The position numbers and the translations under genes are program-made. Positions 1-10,123 of a DNA stretch of 64,000 nt are shown piece by piece. Below the pieces are notes generated by a model. That model had not been told where the DNA came from, ran no database searches, and was given only the letters and a program-made list of their open reading frames with translations. This DNA is from Cladocopium goreaui. Its lineage: Eukaryota; Sar; Dinophyceae; Suessiales; Symbiodiniaceae. Where the stretch lies: the NCBI GenBank assembly GCA_947184155.2, contig CAMXCT020002699.1, positions 1 through 64,000 on the forward strand, given 5' to 3'. The stretch's first letter is position 1. Each line of letters opens with the position of its first letter.

Positions 1-3000
1 TGCCTTCTGAACTGTGACTTGGATATCCGAAAAAATAGTCGTAGCGGCATCAGTAAAAAGTGATATGAAAATGACCCGGCCCATCTGGCACGAAAAAAGC
101 ATCTCTAGGCTTTGCACCTCATGCTCACCTGCAGACGTGGCCGGCTCGCAAATAATCACCTGAACCTTGGTGAATGTGAAGCCCCAAGTGACACAAGCTA
201 ATAGATGTGCTGCTATATTATGGAGTCAAAGCGTACCTACACCAGACATTTAGTCATGGCTAGTCCGCTGGGATGGAAACCTGATGACGGAAGAGCTTCT
301 CAAGGAGCGCCTTCAAAGGCAAACCAAGGCTGATTAAAGTTACAAAAAGCCAATGAACAATTCAAGGGACTCCATCAATGCTACAAGGACTGCAGAAACC
401 ATACGGATCAGAGCAACTCTGTAACTCTGTCAACGGATCTGTTGAAGAGCATGCATGGCTTTTCAAGTAAGTTCATTAATTTTCTATTAAATTCAACATA
501 TTGGAATCATTGGAACGTATGTTCTTATGTAGTTCACATTGTTAATGGAGGTCTCCAAGATCTCTCTGTTCAGCTCGGTGCAGCTTGACTCCGCGCAGCT
601 GAGCTTTCGTCCTTCGCTTTCTTGGGAAGCACTGGATATCCTGACCTGCACAGATTGGCTTCAACAGTGCCTCTGCCACATAGGAAGGAAACAAGATGCC
701 AATGATAATACAATGATAATACTATGGAAACAAGGCTGGCGCTTTGGGTAAAAGTCTGCCAAAGAAGTGGAGGACATCCAAAAGCAGGTCGTGCGGGTCT
801 TCTACACGCTCATGATCTAAATCTGATTCCAATTGTTCGTATGAAAAAGTGATCATCTTGACTATTGCTAATATATTGATACTGTAAATATTGTGTGTGT
901 ATCTTAGTATAATGTATATATATATATATATATCGTATTCAATTAATTTTGCACCTGTTTGTAAGGTCTCCTAGTTGCCTCCTATTTGATTCATGCTGAC
1001 AATGTCAGACTTACAGTGCAGCGCGCAAGGATTTCGGTTTGGCCAGACGGATGGACATGGACTATCCCGGACAGGGGAGGGTAGGGGAATTTTAGGGGAG
1101 GTTCACTGGTCAAAAAAACACTTCGCCATTTCGCAGGCTTCAAGGAGGAGACAGCCGGAGACAGCTGCCAGCAGAGGCAACATGTGACGATCTGTGATGT
1201 TCAATGATCCCTGATTTGCATCAAGTCATTTGGCAATTCTCCCCCCAGTACAAGGCCGTATTAGCAGTGCCTGTTCAGCAGAAAGGCGGAGGGTGGCAGT
1301 ATCACACTGCGAACAGGCTCTGCAAGCCTTGCTCAGCATTCATTCAAAGACTTGAGGACTATGGACAAAGCACTCCTATAGATGCTCTCCAATCTGTCAT
1401 ATCCTTGCAATTCCTTGCAATGGGTGTCCTTGCCATCTTTCCAACTCCTGCGAAGCCGAGAAATCGCGGGGATCAAAATTAGAGGTGCTGGCTTTGTGAA
1501 GCTTCACTACCTTGTCGCTCGTCTTGTCAACGGAAAGCTCAAGCGCACAGGACAACCTGTCGCTTCTTCTCTTGTTTGCAGTTGAACAAGGTCTTGAACA
1601 AGAGCATGCCATGTGCGCTTGTCTGCGATTGTGCGTGTGGGTATGCGCATGTGGTGTATATGAATTTCTGTATCTGTGTGGATGTGTCTGCGTCTCATCT
1701 CTCAGAAACAAGCTAAGGGCAAAACTGTGCATGGTGGTCACAAAGCGTTCGAAAGCAATTCCACCTCATTTTGGTTGGAGATGCAAAAATTGTGTGTTAC
1801 ACCTGCACATCTTGAAGTATATAGTATTCATGGTCGGGGTCAACATCTGACAGGCACATGGATAAAACAGGAGGAGTCATTCACCATCCGAGGAAAGCAC
1901 TGCGTCCATCAATTTACAGGTCACTAGAGACAATTTCTTTCTCTCCAAAATGATAGCTGTTATTTGCCAAAACTTTTGGGTGTCGGACGCCCGCCATCCA
2001 TCAGAGGTTGCTGGCACTCGCAATGCCACTGGAGCAGCCTCCTGAAAGGGTTCAAACTTGTTCCAGGCTTCTCTCTATCTCTCTCTGTTTTGTGTCCTCA
2101 GACATCTTACACAGCCCTGTGGCACCACGACCACCATGGATCAACCCCTTCCTATAACTTGACTGCTGCTGAGCGCCAATGTTTGAAGGCAGACTGAAAC
2201 TTTCGACCTGCGCATGCCTTGCTACAAGAGATCAATGAAATTTATCCTCCATCGCTGCCAGAGAAAAAAGCCCGCCAGCCAGCAGATCCTTGACAAAATC
2301 ACACGGAACTGAAGGGAGCTCAGCAGCATAAAACCAACACAGAAAATGACAAGCTTGAGAAACGTGGGGAACAAAATGAGAAAGGGCAACGAAGTCAAAT
2401 ACAATCTGTAGTCGTCCGCAGTCTCTCCTTGAAATGGTGCAATCTGTGACTGTCAGTGCTACAGTGGTACCACTTTCTACACAAGCTGACCCCGACGGCT
2501 CGCGCATAGCCGCAACTGCTGCGACTGGTACCTGTTGCTCAGCTTTCACACATTCACACATTCCGGTTCAGTCGGTTCAGTTCTCTCTCCACTTCCCTGT
2601 CCAGCTCCCTGTCTGGACCTGACCTTGTCCCTCTGGCGAGGTAAGGGAAACATGAAAACTAGGTGACATCTTCAAACATCAACATATTCAATAAATAAAT
2701 TGTATCAACGTAAAACAGTGACTCAACTTCACAAGTACGCAAAACAGTCCTGCCTGTACCAAGTGCTGCATGCGGCGGGGGAAGGATCGCATATTGCAAT
2801 CCCAAATGTGCTGCCTGCGTGTGCGTTTACACTTCATAAAATTGATCATGGACTGAATGACCTGTGTACCGCTACACGAGTCTAATCCAAAAGCGAATTC
2901 AAACATCTGACTATGTCAATGGACAAAAAGCGAACAAAACACCACACTCCACTCTGTCTTCTTCCACGATGCAGCTGATCTAAAGTGGTTCTTGCTTTTT

Positions 3001-3245
3001 TGCTGGTCTAGGCTGTTCGTGCTCGAGCTGTCCACTCGTACTTGTGATTGGCCTCACGCGAGCCAAAGAATTACAAAATTACAAAACAAAGCACTGGCTT
3101 CGAGATACTTCGGGAAGTGTGTGAAAACATGTGCTCCTCTCTTCTAAGGTTTTCCCCTCCTGCTTACACTGTGACCTTAACACAAATCTGTGTCTTAATG
3201 ACCAACAGTCATTTACTTGTAGGACACACCGAAATGTATGGTGCA
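1..3245. other. Left flank, no recognisable gene
   Basis: No open frame here shows a family I recognise, and the short frames on both strands lack the composition of the coding exons found later. The pentamer CTNAG occurs once in the first 600 bases, close to chance, unlike the element interior. Unrecognised host exons could be hidden, since dinoflagellate genes are often intron-rich. Confidence 0.4.
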
Positions 3246-3251
3246 ATACGG

Positions 3252-3330
3252 TGGGTTTATATTATATATATATATATACGCATACTGTATATATATATAC
3301 ATACGTGTATGCATGTAATTGTATGTATAT
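3252..3330. repeat. AT/GTAT microsatellite
   Basis: Alternating TA runs broken by GCATAC and ACATACGTGTATG. A simple repeat with no coding value. Confidence 0.7.
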
Positions 3331-4070
3331 ATGGTGGGAAAGTGATGCAAAGCGGTCGTTGGCAAGCTTAGTGAGTGGAGCCCATGTGCCTCACCCATCC
3401 GAAAGTGTGCCTCTTGAAAGGGTTGCAGCAGCAGCGAGCAAGCATCGCAAGCAACGCGATTTCGCGCGTGCCAAGAAAGCCTGAGCAAATTCGTTCTCAG
3501 GAAACTACAGCTTTACTAAACACAGATGCCCAGATCAACTCTCGAAAAGAATCAACATAAGCCCCTTCGATGTCAGGTGAAAGTTTGAATCAGATCTCCG
3601 GGCCCTACATCTGCATTGAAGGGGCTAGAATGCCCTCACTATTCTTTCTGTCATGCGCACACTTGGAAGCGGCCATCCAGAAGCAGACGCTACAAATACT
3701 GGGCCAATTGATACGGAGACTACAGAAAACAATGTTGATGTAATCAGACATGCTCTCCATTCTGGCTGCACCATTGCTAGATGCATTTAGCATATCCATG
3801 CATATCTACAATAGCATCGCAATGCATCGCACCAGGGCCACGGCAGAAGGTCGAGGAAATCGCATAACACCCACTGGACCTTTGATGCATCCTGTCAAGG
3901 CGCAAAGTGTACTGAAAGACACGGGAAGCATCGGGAAGACTGTGATAAGTTGACTTTATCCCAAAGCACTACTCTATCTATATAGAGGGGTCGGGACCCC
4001 AAAAGATAAGATATACATATGTTACAACATTTAATTTTACATATGTTTGAAACATTTTCTGACGCAAAGC
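3331..4070. other. Flank, no gene seen
   Basis: No supported gene. The segment holds a short palindrome, GGGGTC-GG-GACCCC, near 3988-4001, just before the TTTGCA-rich repeat. Confidence 0.4.
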
Positions 4071-4860
4071 TCTGCATTTGTTTGCATTTGTCGTGGCATT
4101 TATTTGCATTTGTTGTTGCATTTGTTTGCATTTGTTTGCATTTGTTTGCATTTGTTTGCATTTGTTTGCATTTGTTTGCATTTGTTTGCATTTGTTGTGG
4201 CATTTGTTTGCATTTGTTGTGGCATTTGTTCGCATTTGTTCGCATTTGTTGTGGCATTTGTTTGCATTTGTTGTGGCATTTGTTTAGATTTGCTCTGCAA
4301 ATATATGTTTGCAAATGTACTGACACAAGCCGTAAATTTTGGAACAAATGTAGTATATGTGTAAATAAATGCAACAACAAACGCATAAGATCTTATTTTG
4401 TGAAGATAAGATCTTATTTCGTATAATTACATAAAATAACTTCTTATGTTCTTAAAATAAGATATTCTGTATTTGTTGTCGCATATGTTTGCATGTATTT
4501 TTGCATTTGTTTGCATTTGTCGTGTCATAAATTATATGTATTACTACAAATTACGGTCCAATAAGAGCACATCTGTCGAGCATGTACCATATATGTAGCC
4601 ACAAATGTCGAGCACGTAAGGGTAAATGCAAAGACATATGATATGACATATGTTAAGAAATGCAAGCACAAATGTCGAGAAATGCAAGCACAAATGTCGA
4701 GAAATGCAAGCACAAATGTTGAGAAATGCAAACACACATGTTTTATATGTAAGGTGAAATGTTGAACACCTAAAAACAAATGCAAACATATATGTTTGCT
4801 TGCGTCGGTGTAATAAATGTAAAATAAATGCAGTAGCAAATGCAGTACATGCACGTATGC
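4071..4860. repeat. TTTGCA-type minisatellite with inverted half
   Basis: From about 4075 to 4290 the unit CATTTGTTTG recurs with a 10-bp period, mixed with variants containing GTTGTGG. From about 4620 to 4850 the complementary sense appears (AAATGCAAGCAC, with a 22-bp period around 4655-4735), so the two halves could fold on each other. Between them lie copies of AAGATCTTATTT. The open frames across this stretch are low-complexity products of the repeat. Confidence 0.7.
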
Positions 4861-4905
4861 CTCTGTATGGGGTCTATAGAGAAGGCCTTAAAAGAGCTTT
4901 TGGAT

Positions 4906-4932
4906 TAATGTTGGTTACTGATTAGTGTGGGG
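4906..4932 (+). mobile_element. Left terminal inverted repeat of giant element
   Basis: This 27-bp sequence is the exact reverse complement of 27004-27030. Its outermost bases are TA, so the structure can be read as TA|ATGTTGG...CCAACAT|TA, which fits a TA target duplication as in the Tc1/mariner/pogo group. Just inside lie two copies of a TATTGTGTCCAC motif (about 4940-4950 and 5000-5010), the same core as the satellite hairpin arms. What I see is the repeat; the transposon role is inference. Confidence 0.7.
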
Positions 4933-5012
4933 ATACGGTATTGTGTCCACAGACCTCAAAATTATTCTGTTACTCTGGAAATGGTCGAGGGGTACACTAT
5001 TGTGTCCACAGG

Positions 5013-5340
5013 ATTTTGGTAAGTTTTTTTTCATTTTTTTCATTTTTTTAGTTTTTAATTGTTTTTTATTTTATTTTAAAATTTTAAAATATTTTTTATA
5101 TTTTTTTTATTTTTAATTATAATAATTTTTAATTTAATTATTTTTTATTTTATTTTAAATTATTCTTTATTTTTATTTTTTTATTTTTAATTAATTAATT
5201 ATAATAATTTTTAATTTAATTATTTTTATTTTATTTTAAATTATTTAATTATTTTTTATTTTTAATAATAATAATTGTTAATTTAATTATTTTTATTTTT
5301 AATTATATGTTTTTTAATTATATGTTTTTATTATTTTGTA
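5013..5340. other. AT-only low-complexity stretch
   Basis: Almost pure T and A (TTTTTATT, TTTTAATT motifs) between the left subterminal motifs and the first hairpin. No coding potential. Confidence 0.7.
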
Positions 5341-5343
5341 AAA

Positions 5344-5390
5344 TTGTGTCAGGATACACAATTGTGTCAGGATACACAATTGTGTCTTGG
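5344..5390. repeat. Tandem ACACAATTGTGT palindromes
   Basis: Two adjacent copies of a 19-bp unit each contain the perfect palindrome ACACAATTGTGT. These are the satellite hairpin arms (ACACAATAGT / ACTATTGTGT) brought together without the loop. Confidence 0.65.
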
Positions 5391-5489
5391 TCTTTTTTCA
5401 TTTTTTTCATTTTTTAAAGCTTTTTCCTTTTACTTTTTATTTTCCAGCATTGAAATTTTCCAGATGCTTCCACAGAAAATTACTTCCAG

Positions 5490-6830
5490 GTACAAAATAG
5501 TGTGGTTTGTTTGGAGGGTACACTATTGTGTCCAGCTGCTTTCCTGGGCCATGATTTTTTTGATTTTTTCAATCATTTCCTTTACCTTTTCCTTTGCTAG
5601 CTAAAGTGTTTTCCTTTCAATTAATTTCTTTCTTAGTTTCTTTCATTTGAAATTCTCAGAAATGATCAGTTTCCCAAAATATATGATGCCTTATTAAAAC
5701 CCAATTAAAAAACATCACCCAAACAATTTTTCAAGATGGTAGTCCATGAGCAACCCTGATACAGAATAGTGTGGTTTGTTTGGAGGGTACACTATTGTGT
5801 CCAGCTGCTTTCCTGAGGTCATGATTTTTTTGATTTTTTCAATCATTTCCTTTACCTTTTCCTTTGCTAGCTAAAGTGTTTTCCTTTCAACTAATTTCTT
5901 TCTTAGTTTCTTTCATTTGAAATTCTCAGAAATGACCAGTTTCCCAAAATATATGATGCCTTATTAAAACCCAATTAAAAAACATCACTCAAACAATTTT
6001 TCAAGGGAGTAGTCCATGAGCAACCCTGATACAGAATAGTGTGGTTTGTTTGGAGGGTACACTATTGTGTCCAGCTGCTTTCCTGGGGTTATGTTTTTTT
6101 TTATTTTTTCAATCATTTCCTTTACCTTTTCCTTTGCTAGCTAAAGTGTTTTCCTTTCAATTAATTTCTTTCTTAGTGTCTTTCATTTGAAATTCTCAGA
6201 ATGACCAGTTTCCCAAAATATATGATGCCTTATTAAAACCCAATTAAAAAACATCACTCAAACAATTTTTCAAGGGTGTAGTCCATGAGCAACCCTGATA
6301 CACAATAGTGTGGTTTGTTTGGGGGTACACTATTGTGTCCAGCTGCTTCCTGAGGTTATTTTTTTTTGATTTTTTCAATCATTTCCTTTACCTTTTCTTT
6401 TGCTAGCTAAAGTTTTTTCCTTTTAATTAATTCCTTTCTTAGTTTCTTTCATTTGAAATTCCCAGAAATGCTCAATTTCCCAAAATTTATGATGCCTTAT
6501 TAAAACCCAATTAAAAAACATCACTCAGACAATTTTTCAAGGGGGTAGTCCATGAGCAACCCTGATACACAATAGTATGGTTTGTTTGGGGGTACACTAT
6601 TGTGTCCAGCTGCTTCCTGATGCGTTTTTTTTTCAACCATTTCCTTTCCCTTTTCCTTTGCTAAAGTTTTTTCCTTTTAATTACTTAGCTTCATTCTTCT
6701 TGGAATCAAAACCAAAGGCTTTCCAAAGGATTAGTTTCAGCCAACCAAAAAAAGACATGAATGATCATGATACACAATAGTATGGTTTGTTTGAGGGTAC
6801 ACTATTGTGTCCAGCTGCTTCCTGAGGTGA
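5490..6830. repeat. Hairpin satellite array 1 (about 6 units)
   Basis: Each unit holds ACACAATAGT (or ACAGAATAGT), a loop of GGTTTGTTTG type, then ACTATTGTGTCCAGCTGCTTCCTGAGG. In the GTGTGG variants the arms pair over 12 bp around a 15-nt loop. Spacers are about 255-270 bp and carry the shared TATGATGCCTTATTAAAACCC and TAGTCCATGAGCAACCCTGA blocks; the last spacer is a shorter (about 205 bp) type with CAAAGGCTTTCCAAAGGAT. The array follows a start-type exon (6994-7030), so it may lie in the first intron of a gene whose body is missing. Confidence 0.8.
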
Positions 6831-6993
6831 TTTTGTCTTTAAACATTCCCTGTCTTCCTTTTAATTTCAGTAATTACTTTCTTAGTTTCATTTGAAATTT
6901 TGAAAATTCTCAGTTAGTTAATTATATAATTAATTAATTATAGCAATTGTTGGTTCCTTCTGCTGAGCTCAACCTTAGTCATTGGAAGTTTAC

Positions 6994-7030
6994 CCAATCC
7001 CATCACTTTCCCAAACTTGTTTTTGGCCAT
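6994..7030 (-). CDS. Orphan start exon (exon 0) downstream of A1
   Basis: Reads M-AKNKFGKVMGL plus one base, ending at a GTAAAC donor (phase 1). Copies lie at 14444-14480, 35801-35837 and 59491-59527. In the third copy the next gene on the strand is X, whose body is missing here, so this exon has no partner before the left end. Coding status rests on paralog conservation only. Confidence 0.4.
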
Positions 7031-7441
7031 GCATTTTGCTCATAGTGCTTTGCTGAGGCATACTGAGCCTTGCTCAGGCCAAAGTTGAAAAAACCATTGA
7101 AGCTGGCTGAGGTAGAACATGATGTAGATCATGCTGAGATCCTGTCAGGGACAAAATGCTGAAAGCAAAACATTCAACTGTTTGGCACTAATTAATCTCA
7201 TTGCATATTGTTCATTTAATAATTACTAAAAAAAAAGTAAGTAACTACACATCATTGTGTGTTAAACAAATTGACTATGCAGTCAAATGCATCCAACAAT
7301 TAACATACTTAATTACTGTAGAAGCCCTCCACATCCCTTCAGAGCTGCACACTTTTTTCCTTAGCTTGAAGCTGCATGGATTGCTTGTGATAGCAAATTT
7401 TAAAAAATACACTGAGATTTTACTCAGTGATGCTGATGCTT

Positions 7442-8164
7442 TCAGTCAGCTGCCTTGCTCTTATCAGAATGCTCCTCAGCATCTTCTTGCTGCTCACTGC
7501 TCTTAGAAGGCTGAGAATCTCCCCGAGTTTCCTGTTGTTTCTCCTCCAAAACTTGAATAATCTGATCATCAGTGAGTTTAAGCTTTTTTCTGATCTGATC
7601 AAATTTGAGTGCTAAGTCAATTTTTTCCTGATCCTCAGATTGGATGCTGCTGCTTCCTGAGCTATTCTTCTTCTTCTCTTCCTCTTTCTGAGCCATGCAT
7701 TTGATGAGCTTCTGCTTAGCATCATCAAACTTGATCTTAGTCTCATGCCACTGTTTCATGAGGACCTCCATGAGCTCAATGTCTTTTTTGAGCTTCTGAG
7801 CAGTTGCATACTGAGCATCCTCAGCTTCAGTGATGGTTTGGCTGAGCAAGGTGAAATCCTCATGGTAATCACTGAGAGCCAACCAATTTCCAGTCTTCTC
7901 AGCTTTGGCCACCTCCTCATTCAAGATATCTATCTGCCTCTGAGCATCACCCTTCTGTATCTCATTGATGCAGAAGGTTTCCATGCAACTGAGGCCTGAG
8001 GTTGTAGAAGCAGCAGGAGATGGCCTCTCAGGCCTGACCTCCTGTGCCATGAACTGAGCAACACCATACTCTGCATCCACTGAGTTGGCCCATGGCAAAG
8101 GATTCATGCTGAGGATATGGCTGTAGTAGGCCTGAATCACATACTTAGGCCACCCAACTGAGTC
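7442..8164 (-). CDS. Cassette A1, exon 3: GW-YY-PLPW coiled-coil protein part
   Basis: 240 codons from a proposed acceptor CAG|GAC to a TGA. Residues 4-5 are GW, 13-14 YY and 22-25 PLPW, with AQFM near 40. A Ser/Pro-rich linker (PERPSPAAST) follows, then a long charged, heptad-like stretch to about residue 215 and an acidic tail (DAEEHSDKSKAAD). There is no ATG at the conserved N-terminus; the acceptor position is shared by forms A, C, E and F, and the same GW..YY..PLPW..AQF pattern occurs in all four. The exon joins in phase 0 to the zinc-ribbon exon at 8374-9044. Function unknown; the coiled coil suggests self-assembly or partner binding (inference). Not a family I recognise. Confidence 0.7.
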   Translation of the reverse strand, partial: DSVGWPKYVIQAYYSHILSMNPLPWANSVDAEYGVAQFMAQEVRPERPSPAASTTSGLSCMETFCINEIQKGDAQRQIDILNEEVAKAEKTGNWLALSDYHEDFTLLSQTITEAEDAQYATAQKLKKDIELMEVLMKQWHETKIKFDDAKQKLIKCMAQKEEEKKKNSSGSSSIQSEDQEKIDLALKFDQIRKKLKLTDDQIIQVLEEKQQETRGDSQPSKSSEQQEDAEEHSDKSKAAD

Positions 8165-8373
8165 CTGACTGCCAACTGCTTTGAATGAAACAACAAAGTA
8201 AACTGTAATTGATTGTAATTATCAAGTAATTAACCAAGTATTTTTTTTAAATTAATTGACTAATATGTGTATATAGTTGGTGGTTTTAATTGTCACTGCG
8301 GTACTTTTTGACTTCCTGAACACTCAAAAAATATTGAAAAAAACATGAAATGATGCTAAGCCAACCCAGGATC

Positions 8374-9044
8374 ATGACATTCTCTGCAGCCAGATTGCCA
8401 TGGGATCCTGCTGAGCATCACCTTGTGGCCTCCTGGACATCTGATGTTTGGCTCTCTGAGGTACCTGGGGTAGACCACAATGTCTTCCTCAGCATGGTCC
8501 AACTCAATGCCCCCAAAGATTTCTGAGAGCCTGATCTCTTCTGCCTCATCAGGAATAAGCTGAGCATGTCTTGGACCACCCTCACAAGTGAATCTGGTGT
8601 TGGCTGGGATGGTGTCTAAGACTTTGCTGTAAACTGAGGGGCCTTTTCTGCCCTTCATAGCTTTGCCTTCTTGAATCATACATCCTAAGATGGGGTCTCT
8701 GCTGGAGAAGGCTGGGGCATGGATTCTGCCTGTTTCTGAGTGCTGGCCTTTGCCCCAGCTTGTGCTATAGCCTGGGTCTTTGCCATGGCCTTTGCCTTTG
8801 CCTGAGTCTTTGCCATAGCCTTTCTCTTTTCCTGAGTCTTTGCCATAGCCTTTCTCTTTTCCTGAGTCTTTGCCATAGCCTTTCTCTTTTCCTGAGTCTT
8901 TGCCATAGCCTTTCTCTTTTCCTGAGTCTTTGCCAAAGCCTTTGCCATAATAGCCTTGGTCTTTGCCTGAGTCTTTGCACCACGATTTGCCTGAGCCTTT
9001 GCCCCTAGGCAAAATCAAGCCATCTTCATCTTGGCCACCCATGG
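8374..9044 (-). CDS. Cassette A1, exon 2: Lys/Gly decapeptide repeat plus zinc ribbon
   Basis: The first ATG (9042) follows the acceptor GCAAG|CC. After MGGQDED comes a Gly/Lys-rich region with a 30-bp, 10-residue repeat (GKDSGKEKGY), four full units here against three in A2-A4. The C-terminal half has YSKVLDTIPANTRF, a YPRYLREPN motif and a putative zinc ribbon, C-x3-H...CREC, inside SRIPWQSGCRECH. If unspliced, the frame stops at 8356 after DPGLA. I propose a GA donor at CAT|GATCC, phase 0, joining exon 3. Forms C and F have CxxC...CxxC at the same place, which supports metal binding. Nucleic-acid binding is a guess from the basic repeat plus ribbon. Confidence 0.7.
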
Positions 9045-9276
9045 CTTGCAAGAAGTGCAGCTGAGTTGGCAGAAATCACACTGAGATCAAAGCAGCTGAG
9101 GAATCACATAGACATGCACATATAAAAATGCTACAATTTCATTTGTTAATTAATCAATTAGTTAGCTAATTAGCAAATTATTTGATGTCAACATTAATTA
9201 GTTAATTACTGATAAAACTGACCAAAAGTCTAAGATTATGGCCAATCCCACACCACCAGAAACACCCTTCAGTCCT

Positions 9277-9855
9277 CTAGGGCTCTTCAGTCTTGGCCTT
9301 CTTGGACTTGGGCTCAGCATCTGATGATGGTGGATCTGATGCTGCTTCATCATTCTGCTCAGAGTCACCAAAGACCTGAGAGTCATCATCCTGCTGAGAG
9401 TCATAAAAGACCTGAGAGTCATCATCCTGCTGAGAGTCACCAAAGACCTGAGAGTCATCAGCATGCTGAGAGTCCTCAGTGACCTGCTGGGGCATCCTGC
9501 TGAGCACTTTGTCCCTGATCTCAGCAAGCTCCTCCTTGATCACATCAGCCCTGAGGTTCTCAATGTTCTGGCAATGCTGGACCCACTGATGCTGCCTGAC
9601 CTCCACAAGTGCCAGCATGTTGAGCAGCTCAGCCTTGCACTTGATGAGGTTGAATCCATTTCCCTGAGACTGTCCACTGAGGGAGGCATGCACCTTGTGC
9701 AGCTCATCAAGGGAAGACCTGAGGTCCTGATGCTCCCCCATGTCGATCTCATGCCTACTGAGGAAGATAAGAGCATCCTGAGGTGTAATGCCAAGATCTG
9801 AGATGAACTTAAGGAGCTGTCCCTCTTCCTGAGTAGTAAGCTTCCCCATTGCCAT
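9277..9855 (-). CDS. Cassette A1, exon 1: acidic protein with basic nuclear-type tail
   Basis: ATG at 9855 lies two bases after TTTTTCAG|CC. The 192 residues begin MAMGKLTTQEEGQLLKF, carry a helical middle (about 20-125) and then tandem DSQVFGDSQQDD-type repeats, ending SDAEPKSKKAKTEEP. PKSKKAK resembles a nuclear localisation signal. The N-terminus aligns loosely with cassette F exon 1 (MAPKLFSQEHKQLFLQAIEDY). A TAG stops the frame six bases before the GACTGAAGGG block that would act as donor in forms C and F, so in A this could be a separately translated gene, with exon 2 reached by its own (trans-)splice acceptor. Confidence 0.65.
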   Translation of the reverse strand: MAMGKLTTQEEGQLLKFISDLGITPQDALIFLSRHEIDMGEHQDLRSSLDELHKVHASLSGQSQGNGFNLIKCKAELLNMLALVEVRQHQWVQHCQNIENLRADVIKEELAEIRDKVLSRMPQQVTEDSQHADDSQVFGDSQQDDDSQVFYDSQQDDDSQVFGDSEQNDEAASDPPSSDAEPKSKKAKTEEP

Positions 9856-9909
9856 GGCTGAAAAAGTTAGTGCAGTGGAACTGAGCTAAGGTTCTACTGG
9901 CTGTGTTTG

Positions 9910-9924
9910 ATCCTTCACAAGCTC
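9910..9924 (-). promoter_or_regulatory. Conserved upstream motif GCTTGTGARGGCTCA
   Basis: The motif lies about 55-70 nt before the exon 1 acceptor. Equivalents sit before C1 (about 12413-12429), E1 (23715-23729) and F (54860-54875). The spacing suggests an intronic or 5' control element such as a branch region. Its role is unknown. Confidence 0.4.
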
Positions 9925-10098
9925 AAAAATCAACCTGAACCATTGCAAAGAAGCTGAGAGGTTGCATACAAGTTCAATCTAAGCCATAACTCATGACACC
10001 AAATCAAAGTTGAACATTTGTGATTAATTAATGAACAGTTAGTTATAGAAATGGTTGGTTCCTTCAGCTGAGTTCAACCTTAGTCATTGAAACCTTAC

Positions 10099-10123
10099 CC
10101 AGGCCCACCACTTTCCCAAACAT
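10099..10123 (-). CDS. Cassette A1, exon 0 (start exon)
   Basis: Eight codons, MFGKVVGL, plus one base before a GTAAGG donor. Phase 1 fits the CAG|CC acceptor of A1 exon 1, so the mature N-terminus would be MFGKVVGL-A-MAMGK. Related start exons precede the C genes. Supported by phase agreement and conservation, not by length. Confidence 0.45.

Noticed and set aside
4019-4426. Cys/Phe/Leu-rich frames (FAFVCICLHL)
   Set aside because: Low-complexity translation of a 10-bp period repeat; open on both strands.
8366-8376. Donor at CCTGG|GTTGG instead of CAT|GATCC for exon 2
   Set aside because: It would put A in phase 2 but F in phase 1, and the acceptor is phase 0 in all paralogs.
8760-9008. 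Plus-strand LSLCHSLSLF frames opposite the decapeptide array
   Set aside because: Antisense shadow of the Lys/Gly repeat in exon 2; the same in A2-A4.
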